Of a stretch of DNA of 40,480 nucleotides, positions 16,416 through 24,814 are shown piece by piece. The first letter of the stretch is position 1; every line of letters begins with the position of its first letter. The stretch spans positions 1-40,480 of the forward strand of contig NZ_JAJKBJ010000025.1 of NCBI RefSeq assembly GCF_023618015.1, read 5' to 3'. The notes beneath the pieces are model-generated. The model did not search any database. It saw only the letters and a program-made list of their open reading frames with translations, and was not told where the DNA came from. Both the position numbers and the translations under genes were made by a program. Source of the stretch: Legionella maioricensis. GTDB lineage: Bacteria; Pseudomonadota; Gammaproteobacteria; Legionellales; Legionellaceae.

Positions 16416-17927
16416 CTATTTTGGCGATTGTAAGGTTTGCTTAAAAGATAAGGCTTGCTGCAAATGACTAAGACTTACTATTGGGCTGTTATTCATGTCT
16501 GCTATGGTTCTGGCTACTTTGAGCAAGCGATGATAACCACGGGCCGACAATTTTAACTTATTCATTGCTTGGCTTAAAAAATCTTGCTCCGCAGAACCTA
16601 ATTCGCAAACAGCCTCACAGGTTTTGGCACTTAAATTAGCATTAATGCAATTTTGGCGTTTCATTTGGATGTTCCGCACGGCGATGACCTTTTCACGGAT
16701 AACACTACTTTGCTTATCGGGATTGGTATTGGGCTTGACTAACTCCTCTTGAGATAAGGCCTGAACGGTAATGTGCATGTCAATGCGATCTAATAAAGGT
16801 GCAGACAGTTTTGCCAGATAACGGCTGATGCGATCAGGCGTGCAGAGACAATTAGCTTGTGAATTACCCCATTGCCCACAAGGACAGGGATTCATTGCCG
16901 CAAGTAACTGGAATTTTGCTGGAAACTCTGTTTGAGCCGCCGCTCTTGAAATGCAAATATGTCCTGACTCTAATGGTTCTCGAAGCGTTTCAAGGACCTG
17001 CCTGTTAAATTCCGGCAATTCGTCCAGAAATAAAACGCCATGATGTGCCAATGAGATTTCACCAGGTTTGGGGGGATTGCCGCCGCCAACTAAAGACATG
17101 GGAGAAGCTGTATGATGGGGGGCACGAAAGGGCGGCGAACGCCATTGAGTAAAATTGGGCGATTTACCCCGTATTGAATTGATAGCGGCACATTCGAGAG
17201 CTTGAGTTTCTGATAGTTCGGGCAATAAAGTACTAAAACGTCGGGCCAGCATTGTTTTTCCGCTTCCTGGGGCACCACTTAATAAAATACTATGTCCCCC
17301 ACAGGCAGCAATTTCCATGGCATTTTTAGCATGAAATTGGCCTTTAATATCAGACCAATCCAATTCATGCTCCGTCGTATTGATTTCAGGTCTTGGAGGT
17401 AAATTCTTCAAAGGCATGGCCTGGCAGAGATAGCTACAGACTTCGCGTAAATTATTAGCAGTATAAACGCCTTGATATCCTGCTAGAGAAGCTTCGTCAG
17501 CATTGGCATTGGCAATAATTAACCGCTGTTTGTCTCTATGAGCAGCCAAAACTACGGGAATGATGGCTGAAACTGCCCGTAGTTCACCGCTTAAGGCTAA
17601 CTCTCCAATGAACTCATGATCAGTCAGGCTTTGATGGGGAATTTGACCTGACGCAGCAAGGATTCCCAATGCAATGGGCAGGTCAAAGCCGCTGCCTGTT
17701 TTGGGTAAATCAGCAGGGCCCAGATTGACGGTAATTCTGCGACATGGAAATTCAAATTGGCTGTTGATGATGGCGCTTCGAACTCTATCCTTGCTTTCTT
17801 TAACGGCCGTTTCCGCAAGACCTACCATGGTAAAACCTGGTAAACCATTGGATAAATGGACTTCTACGGACACGGATTGCGCCATGATGCCTATAGTACT
17901 TCGCGTTTTGGTGAATGCGAGATTCAT
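16416..17927 (-). CDS. comM: ComM/YifB-family Mg-chelatase-like AAA+ ATPase
   Basis: The 503-residue protein starts with the YifB N-domain (VEVHLSNGLPGFTMVGLAE) and a Lon-protease-like fold region. The AAA+ core follows: Walker A GAPGSGKT (218-225), Walker B GVLFLDELPEF, and PAAMNPCPCG-like segment LLAAMNPCPCGQWGN. The C-terminal Mg-chelatase domain contains LSARGYHRLLKVARTIAD. In naturally competent bacteria ComM is a hexameric helicase that aids branch migration during transformation, which fits the known competence of Legionella. GAGGAA before the ATG supports the start. It is followed by a repeat-bearing spacer; ubiK lies upstream on the same strand, 170 bases away. Confidence 0.93.
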   Translation of the reverse strand: MNLAFTKTRSTIGIMAQSVSVEVHLSNGLPGFTMVGLAETAVKESKDRVRSAIINSQFEFPCRRITVNLGPADLPKTGSGFDLPIALGILAASGQIPHQSLTDHEFIGELALSGELRAVSAIIPVVLAAHRDKQRLIIANANADEASLAGYQGVYTANNLREVCSYLCQAMPLKNLPPRPEINTTEHELDWSDIKGQFHAKNAMEIAACGGHSILLSGAPGSGKTMLARRFSTLLPELSETQALECAAINSIRGKSPNFTQWRSPPFRAPHHTASPMSLVGGGNPPKPGEISLAHHGVLFLDELPEFNRQVLETLREPLESGHICISRAAAQTEFPAKFQLLAAMNPCPCGQWGNSQANCLCTPDRISRYLAKLSAPLLDRIDMHITVQALSQEELVKPNTNPDKQSSVIREKVIAVRNIQMKRQNCINANLSAKTCEAVCELGSAEQDFLSQAMNKLKLSARGYHRLLKVARTIADMNNSPIVSLSHLQQALSFKQTLQSPK

Positions 17928-18098
17928 GTTTTCTTCCTCTATCGTTGGACGAGTTTGTCGACTCCTATTTCCTCTGAGCGACTAAAAAAACGGCAAAAAA
18001 TGACCAAGCCATTATTTACCGTATTTAGGAGATTGTTAGGCAAAGAATTGTTTTTTCCATCATTTCAATGCAATGGCAATCATCCTTAAAATTGTTTC

Positions 18099-18353
18099 TT
18101 ACTGTTTATCTTCTTGTTGGGTTATTAATTCATCAACCTGCTGTTGCAAATGATCCAGTTTTTCCCGGGTACGAGCTAATACTTTACATTGCACATCAAA
18201 TTCTTCGCGGGTAATTAAGTCCATACGTGCGAATGTGGATTGTAAAACTTCTTTAAATTTATGTTGAATGTCTTTTTCAATATTCTGTAGACTTGTAGGG
18301 AGTGTAGAAAAAAGCTTTTTAGCTAAGTCGTCAAATTGTTTGGGATCGAACAT
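18099..18353 (-). CDS. ubiK: Ubiquinone biosynthesis accessory factor UbiK
   Basis: The 84-residue protein has the BMFP domain. It starts FDPKQFDDLAKKLFSTLP, continues through an amphipathic helix and DLITREEFDVQCKVLARTR, and ends in a coiled coil (KLDHLQQQVDELI). UbiK works with UbiJ as part of the soluble complex that makes ubiquinone under aerobic conditions and binds membranes through its N-terminal helix. A GGAG sequence just upstream supports the start. It is transcribed away from the PII gene, with 119 bases between them. Confidence 0.88.
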   Translation of the reverse strand: MFDPKQFDDLAKKLFSTLPTSLQNIEKDIQHKFKEVLQSTFARMDLITREEFDVQCKVLARTREKLDHLQQQVDELITQQEDKQ

Positions 18354-18419
18354 AGTTACTCCATGTTTGTAGTTGCAGACAGTCTAACAAAACTGTCTGA
18401 CAAGGACTATACCCTATGA

Positions 18420-18448
18420 TTGACAAATCTGCGTTTGAAAGAAATCTT
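18420..18448 (+). promoter_or_regulatory. Possible promoter of the PII gene
   Basis: A perfect TTGACA -35 box lies at 18420-18425. The matching -10 position (18443-18448) is poor (AATCTT). No sigma-54 GG/GC pair was seen. The element sits about 50 bases before the ATG. Confidence 0.3.
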
Positions 18449-18472
18449 ACAGAAAATACAACCGGATAGAAT

Positions 18473-18811
18473 ATGAAAATGATTACAGCAATCATCAAGC
18501 CTTTTAAACTTGATGACGTTCATGAAGCATTAATGGATATAGGCGTGCCAGGAATAACCATTTCAGAAACTCGAGGTTTTGGACGTCAAAAAGGACATAC
18601 TGAACTCTATAGAGGGGCTGAGTATGTAGTTGATTTTCTTCCTAAAATTAAAATTGAATTGGCTTTACCTGATAATATGGTTGATGCTGCTATTGAAGCG
18701 ATTTGTAAGTCCGCATATACCGGAAAAATTGGTGATGGCAAAATTTTTGTTTATGAATTGCAACAAGTAGTTCGAATTCGAACTGGAGAAATAGGAGTAG
18801 ACGCCATTTAA
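18473..18811 (+). CDS. glnB: Nitrogen regulatory protein P-II
   Basis: The 112-residue PII protein forms a trimer that senses ATP/ADP and 2-oxoglutarate and controls nitrogen-related targets. Family parts seen are KMITAIIKPFKLDDV, the T loop GRQKGHTELYRGAEY with the uridylylation site Tyr51, and the C-terminal KIFVYELQQVVRIRTGE. No amtB is next to it, so GlnB rather than GlnK is favoured, but the two cannot be separated by sequence alone. It is a single gene converging on the fau gene. A short imperfect hairpin (CCACC/GGTGG) between them may serve as terminator. Confidence 0.92.
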   Translation: MKMITAIIKPFKLDDVHEALMDIGVPGITISETRGFGRQKGHTELYRGAEYVVDFLPKIKIELALPDNMVDAAIEAICKSAYTGKIGDGKIFVYELQQVVRIRTGEIGVDAI

Positions 18812-18891
18812 CCTATTGAGTTGGAAGTGACGTAAGAAAATAGCCTCATAAAAATGCTTCCGTCCAGTATGATTTTTTGTAACCACCCTCT

Positions 18892-19473
18892 TTATGCTGG
18901 TGGATTACGCCAATAGATAGCTTTTTGAGTTATTACCGCATCAAGAGGAATATCCCAAGGCTGGGGGTCGATAAAATCTACTTGTTGGAATTGAAAGGCG
19001 ACACCGAAGAGATGCTTCGGTTGTTTCTTTTCCAAAGTCCGGTCATAGTAGCCCGCCCCCATTCCCAGACGAGTACAGCGCATGTCAAAAGCAACCAGAG
19101 GGACAATCATCAGATCTAATTCTTCAACACCTACGGCTAAATCCAGGCTTACATCCGGTTCGGGAATACCATATCGATTATTTTTAAATGGAGTAGCAGG
19201 AGTAGCCGGCAAAAAGGAAAGCGTTAAATTATCATTTAAGACCGGGAAATAACAAAATTTTCCGTGTAATGGGGCGCTATTCCATAAAGCATCCAGTTCT
19301 ATTTCACCGTTTACGGCAAAATAGAGTGCAATATTTTTGGCCCGTCTGTATTGTTCTAAGGCCCGGATTCGAGTACAAATCTGATTAGAAGATGTAGAAC
19401 GATATGAGGCAGATACTTTAGAGCGTACGTCTTTAATGGTATTTCTCATAGCAATTTTAAATTGATCGGCCAT
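18892..19473 (-). CDS. fau: 5-formyltetrahydrofolate cyclo-ligase
   Basis: The 193-residue enzyme converts 5-formyl-THF to 5,10-methenyl-THF with ATP. N-terminal basic helices (RNTIKDVRSKVSASYR) contain the phosphate-binding lysine/arginine residues. The diagnostic motif is RLGMGAGYYDRTL, which binds ATP and folate. Also present are IALYFAVNGEIELDAL and DLMIVPLVAFDM. Length is normal. In many gammaproteobacteria (where it is also called ygfA) 6S RNA is encoded directly upstream on the same strand; see the candidate at 19490-19706. Confidence 0.9.
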   Translation of the reverse strand: MADQFKIAMRNTIKDVRSKVSASYRSTSSNQICTRIRALEQYRRAKNIALYFAVNGEIELDALWNSAPLHGKFCYFPVLNDNLTLSFLPATPATPFKNNRYGIPEPDVSLDLAVGVEELDLMIVPLVAFDMRCTRLGMGAGYYDRTLEKKQPKHLFGVAFQFQQVDFIDPQPWDIPLDAVITQKAIYWRNPPA

Positions 19474-19489
19474 ATAATTTCTATTTTTA

Positions 19490-19706
19490 ATTCTCTCTCT
19501 AGATTATTCGTTGTTTATGGTTAAAGTTCAAGTCTCCGGATTAATTGGCTGCCACCGGATGGCTTAATAATCGCTTTAAATGGACTCAGTTTAAAAAAAA
19601 TTAAAAAATACTAGGCAAGAAAAAAAAAATACGGTATATAGCCGTCCTGGTTTATGATTCCTGATAAAAGCGATTTAACAAAACGGTGTTAACTCTCTGA
19701 GAGAAT
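19490..19706 (-). ncRNA. ssrS: Possible structured RNA upstream of fau (6S RNA position)
   Basis: This 236-base spacer upstream of fau can fold as a long rod on the minus strand. The ends pair (GAGAGAAT 19699-19706 with ATTCTCTC 19490-19497), and an inner 9-bp stem joins AAAGCGATT (19667-19675) with AATCGCTTT (19569-19577). A small hairpin GCCA-CCGGA-TGGC lies at 19551-19563. The position and the ATTCTCTCAGAGAGTT start recall 6S RNA. However, the middle contains two long T runs on this strand that could stop transcription, and the right arm doubles as the ribosome site of the gene at 19710. Confidence 0.25.
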
Positions 19707-19709
19707 GAT

Positions 19710-19895
19710 ATGAGTGAATTATTTGAAGAAGATGAAGAAGAAGTAATTGAAGTAGTAGATGATTTCGAAGAAGTCGAAGTTGATACTGAAATCACGGAAG
19801 TTCCCAATGGCAATCTGGATGCACGCAGACGCTTGGAAAACATGTTGGAAGAAAAACGTTTGCGGGATGAGCTTGATGATTTCGTAGATTATTAA
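19710..19895 (+). CDS. PA3496-like small acidic protein
   Basis: The 61-residue protein has a very acidic N-terminal half (ELFEEDEEEVIEVVDDFEE) followed by the conserved tail NLDARRRLENMLEEKRLRDE and LDDFVDY. That tail matches the family annotated as PA3496-type putative envelope integrity proteins, as I recall it; no mechanism is established. There is no signal peptide. GAGAG lies six bases or so before the ATG. It is followed 12 bases later by pabC on the same strand, so they are probably cotranscribed. Confidence 0.75.
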   Translation: MSELFEEDEEEVIEVVDDFEEVEVDTEITEVPNGNLDARRRLENMLEEKRLRDELDDFVDY

Positions 19896-19907
19896 TATGA
19901 GCGCATT

Positions 19908-20717
19908 ATGCACACAAGAGTACTAGTAGAAAAAGGTGATATCAGTCCAGCGTTTGCAATTGACGATCGCATCTATCTTGGGGAAGGTTTGTTTGAAACC
20001 CTTAGAGTGAATAGTTCTAAACCTTGTTTTGCCGATTTGCATTGGCAACGACTGGGGAATGCAGCGCGAAAACTGGGTATTCCTTTCGATCTTTCGTTTG
20101 ACGATTGGCAGGATCATTTGATTGCGCAAATTAAACGAGATAATTTGTATCATGGCGGGATCAAGGCGATTTTAAGCGGAGGCTCTGCTCCCAGAGGGCT
20201 GGCTGAGCAAGGACAAGTCAGTCACCTGGTGTTTCAGACGTTTAACTATACTGTGCGTAAGGAGCCTGTGCGTTTGGTTAGCGCTTCCTGGTTAAGGGAT
20301 GGCGCTAATCCTGTGTATCAATTAAAGTCAGTCAATTATTTGGAAGCGATAATCGCTCGCCGGCAAGCACTTGCTCATGGGGCAGACGATGCTTTGTTTT
20401 ATAATACGCAGCATCACGCCACTGAAACAACCTGTGCCAATCTGTTTTTAATTAAAGATAACACCCTGCTAACGCCCTCTTTAGGAGACGGCGTTTTGCC
20501 TGGTATCACTCGTTCGCGTCTTCTTTCCCTTGGCCTGCAGCATCAGATTTCCTGTCTGGAACTTTCCATAACAAAAAAAATGATTGAGGAAGCAGATGCA
20601 GTATTGGTCACTAATTCCTTACAAGGGATTCGTTTCGTGCTTTCTGTAGACGATATTGTTTTTGATTTGACTCATCCTTTACTTGAGCAATTGGTTGTTT
20701 GGCTAGAGCAGATGTAG
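19908..20717 (+). CDS. pabC: Aminodeoxychorismate lyase
   Basis: The 269-residue fold-type IV PLP enzyme releases pyruvate from 4-amino-4-deoxychorismate to give p-aminobenzoate for folate. Visible motifs are DRIYLGEGLFETLRV near the N terminus, the PLP lysine in YQLKSVNYLEAI, ADDALFYNTQHHATETTCAN for substrate and PLP binding, and DGVLPGITRSRLL. The related branched-chain and D-amino acid aminotransferases share the fold. The short N terminus and the LFETLRV segment favour PabC. It follows the PA3496-like gene by 12 bases and converges with the TVP38-family gene. Confidence 0.87.
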   Translation: MHTRVLVEKGDISPAFAIDDRIYLGEGLFETLRVNSSKPCFADLHWQRLGNAARKLGIPFDLSFDDWQDHLIAQIKRDNLYHGGIKAILSGGSAPRGLAEQGQVSHLVFQTFNYTVRKEPVRLVSASWLRDGANPVYQLKSVNYLEAIIARRQALAHGADDALFYNTQHHATETTCANLFLIKDNTLLTPSLGDGVLPGITRSRLLSLGLQHQISCLELSITKKMIEEADAVLVTNSLQGIRFVLSVDDIVFDLTHPLLEQLVVWLEQM

Positions 20718-20724
20718 GATTCGG

Positions 20725-21372
20725 TTATTTTCTTTTAACCAGTTTAATAACACAAAGAAACAGGACGCCCAATCCTGAGAGAATAATGCCCCCATTTCTA
20801 TAAAAATGATCAGGCCTTGATAAAGCATCCATGCCAGCATAACCAAAGTACGTATAAACAATTTCTGCAGGAATCAGAAAGATAAAAGTCGTGATGATGT
20901 AAAGGCGAAATTTTATTCCCGTTACCCCCAAACCGTAATTGACCAAATTAAAAGGGATAATAGGAAATAGGCGCAAGAAAGCAACAAACATCCAACCTTT
21001 TTGATCGACTCCCGCGATTAACTTGTTAAGTCTTTCTCCTCGTTTTTTTGAAAACCAGTCATAAATTAAATGCCGGGTGATGAGAAAGGAAAAAGCGGCT
21101 CCGAAAGTGGCGCCCATTAGATTAAGTATTGTGCCTGTTACCGGGCCGAAAATGGCTCCTCCTGCCAGAGTGAGTACCATCGTGGGTAAGAACATTAAAC
21201 TTGCCAAGCAGTAAAGAACCAAAAAAAGTACAGGCGCAAGCCATCCGAGATCATTAATCCAATCAATGATCTCAGGTGAATGTTTCTGAAAAGCCAGTGC
21301 GCACGAAATAAATGCAAAAATGGCAAAAATAAAGCATATTGCTTTAATATGGCGATTAAATCTATCAGTCAT
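20725..21372 (-). CDS. TVP38/TMEM64 (DedA-like) family membrane protein
   Basis: The inner-membrane protein has about 215 residues and five or six hydrophobic segments. The family core is visible: FLPTMVLTLAGGAIFGPVTG, then GATFGAAFSFLITRH and FLRLFPIIPFNLVNYGLGVT. The last piece carries the conserved Arg and Pro residues of SNARE-associated/DedA proteins, some of which move lipids across membranes. The ATG at 21372 is chosen; an in-frame TTG 48 bases upstream has no ribosome site. It is transcribed divergently from the Aas-like gene, which is also lipid-related. Confidence 0.82.
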   Translation of the reverse strand: MTDRFNRHIKAICFIFAIFAFISCALAFQKHSPEIIDWINDLGWLAPVLFLVLYCLASLMFLPTMVLTLAGGAIFGPVTGTILNLMGATFGAAFSFLITRHLIYDWFSKKRGERLNKLIAGVDQKGWMFVAFLRLFPIIPFNLVNYGLGVTGIKFRLYIITTFIFLIPAEIVYTYFGYAGMDALSRPDHFYRNGGIILSGLGVLFLCVIKLVKRK

Positions 21373-21475
21373 GCCCCACACTTTATTACAGCCTGTAAGG
21401 AGTCGCAAGTAATCTTGCAAAACAATGAGTGATTGGGTATAACCGATAAGAGTTTCGTTAAGAAAACAAAAGAAT

Positions 21476-23617
21476 ATGGACTATTTGAGCGGGAAAAAAA
21501 GACAGGTACCACGAGCTAAAAAATGGATTAAACAGTTCTTGGAATTGGTGTTCAGAGTAGATATTTCAGGACATTACCAGCCCGTTTCCAAATCTTTGAT
21601 TATTGCAAATAGAACTTCAGTTATTGACGTATTGTTGCTTGCCGTTTTCCTACCGATAAAAGTCACTATTGCTTTACCTCCCGGAGTATTCAACGCCCTA
21701 TGGATGAAAATTCTGAGTCTTTTTGCTGACGTTACGGTAATCGATACCACTAAAACCCTCGCGACCAGAGCGTTAATAAAAGCAATAAAACCGGGGAAAC
21801 CCTGTGTTATTTTCCCCGCGGAGTTTGCAGATCTCCAGGAGCGCAGCTTAAAAGCCTATGAAAGTTTAGGGCTGGTACTGCAAAAAATAGGTGGGGAAGT
21901 GACACCTATTCATATTGAAAGGACGCCACATTTGTTCCCTAAAATGACCTTGCGTCTATTACCTCCGGTATCCTTTTTGCAGTTTGAGCAAGAGCTAGAT
22001 AGAAAAGAAATCGCTATGCGTCTCTTTCGTCTAATCAGTGATTTAACTTTTCTTACGTGTTTTAAACCCCAGACTTTGTTTATCGCCTTGTTACAAGGTG
22101 TTTCCCTGGGGATTAAAAACAGGGCAAAAATTGAAGACAGTAATCGCACGCCCCTGACGTACAGGCAATTTCTTACCCGTTGTTTTATTCTGGGGCGACA
22201 AATTAAAAATCAAACGATACCTGGGGAGCATGTAGGGGTGATGATGCCTACTTCTACTGCTGGCATGGTTACTTTTTTTGCTTTGCAGGCTTACCGGCGC
22301 ATACCCGCCATGTTGAATTTTAGCATGGGCTTTTATCATTTGATTGCTGCATGCACTATGGGTGGAATAAATACTATTTATACTTCCAGACAATTTATTA
22401 CTCTTGCCAAGTTAGAAGTATTAATAGACGAATTACAAGTAGCGGGAATAAAAATATATTTTCTGGAGGACATGAAATCCTCCATTCATTTAGGCCATAA
22501 ATTTTCGGCACTACTCAAAGGAATGTTCCCTAAGCTGAGTTATCAGTTCCTTGGTGAGCAGGTCAGTCCCGAACAAACAGCGCTTATCTTATTTACTTCC
22601 GGTTCGGAGGGGTATCCCAAAGGAGTCGCGTTAAGTCATTCTAACCTCTTGGCCAATTGTTATCAGATGATTTCTCGGGTAGATTTTACTGCCAAAGATG
22701 TATTTTTTAATTCTCTGCCCATATTTCATACTTTTGGTTTAACTGCGGGGAGTATTATTCCCTTGATTACTGGCATTACTTGCTTTTTTTATCCCTCACC
22801 TTTGCATTATAAAATAATTCCAGGGCTGGTTTATCAAACAGGAACAACCATTATGTTTGGTACAGATACCTTTTTAACTGGCTATGCGCGTGCAGCAGAG
22901 AAACAGGATTTTAGTCGCGTACGTTATATTTTTGCCGGGGCTGAAAAAGTTAAACCCGAAACCTTAATCTATTGGTGTGAAACTTTTGGCGTCACAATTT
23001 ATGAGGGGTACGGTGCTACAGAAGCCTCTCCCGTCATTTCGCTCAATTGTCCTCTGGCATCGATACCTGGGACGGTGGGAATGATTGTTCCAGGTATGGA
23101 GAGTCGAATTGAACCTGTAGAGGGGATAGCCGAAGGAGGGCGTTTATGGCTGCGTGGTCCGAACATCATGCGAGGTTATCTGAACAGAGATAGGCCAGGG
23201 TTCATCCATGTTCCTGAGGATGGATGGTATGATACGGGCGATATAGTCACCATGAGTCGTTACGGGTTTATCACGATTATCGGGCGTGCAAAACGTTTTG
23301 CTAAAATTGCTGGTGAAATGATTTCTCTTACTGCGGTAGAAGGAATTGCTGCTTCCGTATGGCCTGAATTATTAAATGCGGCAGTGGTTCAAAAATGTTC
23401 TGGAAAAGGAGAGCGGATTTTATTATTTAGCGAAGCATCTCACGCAGATAAAGGCGCTTTTATTAGAAAAATACAGGAACAGGGGTATTCAGAATTGTTA
23501 ATACCTCACCGCATTTTTCCCGGAAGCAAAATCCCCGTTTTATCTTCAGGTAAGATCGATTATGTTATGCTGGATCAAATATTAATAACACAAACAAAAA
23601 CAATAACAGAACTATAA
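21476..23617 (+). CDS. Aas-like fusion: decayed acyltransferase domain plus acyl-CoA/ACP synthetase domain
   Basis: The 713-residue protein has the layout of Aas, which re-acylates lysophosphatidylethanolamine. Residues about 30-165 align with the PlsC-type acyltransferase half, but the HX4D motif reads R46-TSVI-D51 in IIANRTSVID (E. coli NHVSFID), and FPEGR reads FPAEF (113-117). The acyl transfer half is therefore probably inactive. The adenylating half looks intact: P-loop FTSGSEGYPKGVALSHSN (373-390), YEGYGATEASPVISLN, WYDTGDIV, GRAKRFAKIAGEMISL, and the C-terminal catalytic Lys in SSGKIDYVML. It likely activates fatty acids with ATP for CoA or ACP. A start just upstream is possible, but ATG 21476 fits. 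Confidence 0.82.
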   Translation: MDYLSGKKRQVPRAKKWIKQFLELVFRVDISGHYQPVSKSLIIANRTSVIDVLLLAVFLPIKVTIALPPGVFNALWMKILSLFADVTVIDTTKTLATRALIKAIKPGKPCVIFPAEFADLQERSLKAYESLGLVLQKIGGEVTPIHIERTPHLFPKMTLRLLPPVSFLQFEQELDRKEIAMRLFRLISDLTFLTCFKPQTLFIALLQGVSLGIKNRAKIEDSNRTPLTYRQFLTRCFILGRQIKNQTIPGEHVGVMMPTSTAGMVTFFALQAYRRIPAMLNFSMGFYHLIAACTMGGINTIYTSRQFITLAKLEVLIDELQVAGIKIYFLEDMKSSIHLGHKFSALLKGMFPKLSYQFLGEQVSPEQTALILFTSGSEGYPKGVALSHSNLLANCYQMISRVDFTAKDVFFNSLPIFHTFGLTAGSIIPLITGITCFFYPSPLHYKIIPGLVYQTGTTIMFGTDTFLTGYARAAEKQDFSRVRYIFAGAEKVKPETLIYWCETFGVTIYEGYGATEASPVISLNCPLASIPGTVGMIVPGMESRIEPVEGIAEGGRLWLRGPNIMRGYLNRDRPGFIHVPEDGWYDTGDIVTMSRYGFITIIGRAKRFAKIAGEMISLTAVEGIAASVWPELLNAAVVQKCSGKGERILLFSEASHADKGAFIRKIQEQGYSELLIPHRIFPGSKIPVLSSGKIDYVMLDQILITQTKTITEL

Positions 23618-23778
23618 ACCAGGTTATGCCCTCTTCTTGCGAACAGGTATTTGAGTCAATTAACGCATAAATTTGTACTTTTAAATATTAATAAATTGTT
23701 AAGGTTTAGAGAGTAAAATGACGACACCACAGTAGTGTAATGCTAGTTGTTTATCTTTACTTTCTGAGAAATACTTAC

Positions 23779-24057
23779 ATGCCCAAAAAAACAGAACAAA
23801 AAGCAAAGACTTTCTTTGCACCTCCAAACCCCAAAAAATTAAATAATAAAGAGAACGATGAGTTGGGCTTAGGGATTGGAAAACATACTAAATTCAATAT
23901 TGCTAAGGATGAGAAACATAATTCTGAAATAGCAATAGACAGAATTAAAAGCACATTAAAACGTTCTCAGAAATTTGATAATTTATATAACTTAGAAGAG
24001 GATGTTCTTGAAGAAGAGAAAATTAATGAAGCGCTGTCAAATGTTGTTCTTTTGTAG
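23779..24057 (+). CDS. Small charged hypothetical protein with Glu-rich C terminus
   Basis: The 92-residue, soluble, highly charged protein shows no recognised domain. It begins with a Lys-rich segment (PKKTEQKAKTFFAPPNPKK), and has a middle region KHTKFNIAKDEKHNSEIAID. It ends with NLEEDVLEEEKINEALSNVV plus LL. This tail has the glutamate cluster about 10-20 residues from the end and hydrophobic last residues that define the E-block type of Dot/Icm signal. An in-frame ATG at 23740 would add 13 hydrophobic residues. The later start has GAGA nine bases upstream and is preferred. Confidence 0.5.
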   Translation: MPKKTEQKAKTFFAPPNPKKLNNKENDELGLGIGKHTKFNIAKDEKHNSEIAIDRIKSTLKRSQKFDNLYNLEEDVLEEEKINEALSNVVLL

Positions 24058-24167
24058 ATAACTTATTCTTTAATTCTTTCCTTTCTTTTAAGGCTTCAAG
24101 TCAAAACACTTATTCTTTTTCTTGGATGAGAAAAATTTAAAAGTGAACTTTCAGGCATATCGTAATG

Positions 24168-24208
24168 TAGGAGTTACAGATTAAGTATTACACTTAATCT
24201 GACTCCTA
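24168..24208. repeat. Stable hairpin before glutathione peroxidase gene
   Basis: TAGGAGT (24168-24174) and CAGATTAAGT (24177-24186) pair with ACTTAATCTG (24192-24201) and ACTCCTA (24202-24208). This gives 17 pairs with a 2-base bulge and a 5-base loop. No T tract follows. It could end the upstream transcript or fold in the leader of the peroxidase mRNA. Confidence 0.55.
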
Positions 24209-24289
24209 ATCCAATTCAGTTTGATCTTTGCGATGATAAGGGATTATAGTCATGTGTTTTCTTACCTTTATACTAGGATGGTAATTATC

Positions 24290-24814
24290 GTGGCCACTAA
24301 TTTAATTAATACTATTAAGCTTAATGACAATGTGTACGATTATTCATTTCATGCTTTGCGTGGACATGAGGAATTACCTCTTGCGCAATTTCGCGGGAAG
24401 GTCTTAATGATTGTGAATACCGCTTCTAAATGTGGGTTTACTCCGCAATACGAACGTTTAGAGAAACTTTATGAAAAATATAGGGAGCGAGGCTTAGTTA
24501 TACTTGGAGTGCCCTCAAACGATTTTGGCAAGCAAGAGCCAGGAACCGAAGAGGAAATTAGTAATTTTTGTCAGATCAACTACGGTGTCTCATTTCCAAT
24601 GACCACAAAAGAAGTGGTTTCAGGAAAAAATGCTCATCCTTTTTATCTCTGGGCCAGACAGAAACTGGGATTTGGTACCGCCCCAAAATGGAATTTCCAT
24701 AAATATCTGATTTCTCGTAAGGGTGAGTTGATTGATTATTTCTATTCGACGACATCTCCCGAGGCAGGACGGGTAATCAAAGCTATTGAAAAAGCATTAA
24801 ACGAAAAAGCTTGA
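24290..24814 (+). CDS. Glutathione peroxidase family protein
   Basis: The 174-residue thioredoxin-fold peroxidase uses cysteine rather than selenocysteine. The catalytic set is visible: C48 in VNTASKCGFTPQY, Q82 in GKQEPG, W134 and N135 in KWNFHKYL. Such enzymes reduce H2O2 or lipid peroxides with glutathione or thioredoxin as donor. The resolving cysteine of thioredoxin-type members may be the Cys in NFCQINYG. The GTG at 24290 is favoured because AGGATGG (24275-24281) lies 8 bases before it and the protein then starts as in relatives; an ATG at 24278 and a TTG at 24221 are in frame. It may work with gor at 3137. Confidence 0.87.
   Translation: MATNLINTIKLNDNVYDYSFHALRGHEELPLAQFRGKVLMIVNTASKCGFTPQYERLEKLYEKYRERGLVILGVPSNDFGKQEPGTEEEISNFCQINYGVSFPMTTKEVVSGKNAHPFYLWARQKLGFGTAPKWNFHKYLISRKGELIDYFYSTTSPEAGRVIKAIEKALNEKA

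Noticed and set aside
19620..19645. Terminator-like ACGG-CCGT hairpin with T run on the minus strand
   Set aside because: The stem is only four strong pairs and there is no minus-strand gene upstream for it to end. It is mentioned only as a problem for the 6S RNA idea.
24221..24289. Longer glutathione peroxidase starting at TTG 24221
   Set aside because: There is no ribosome site, and the extra residues are not family-like. GTG 24290 follows AGGATGG at good spacing.
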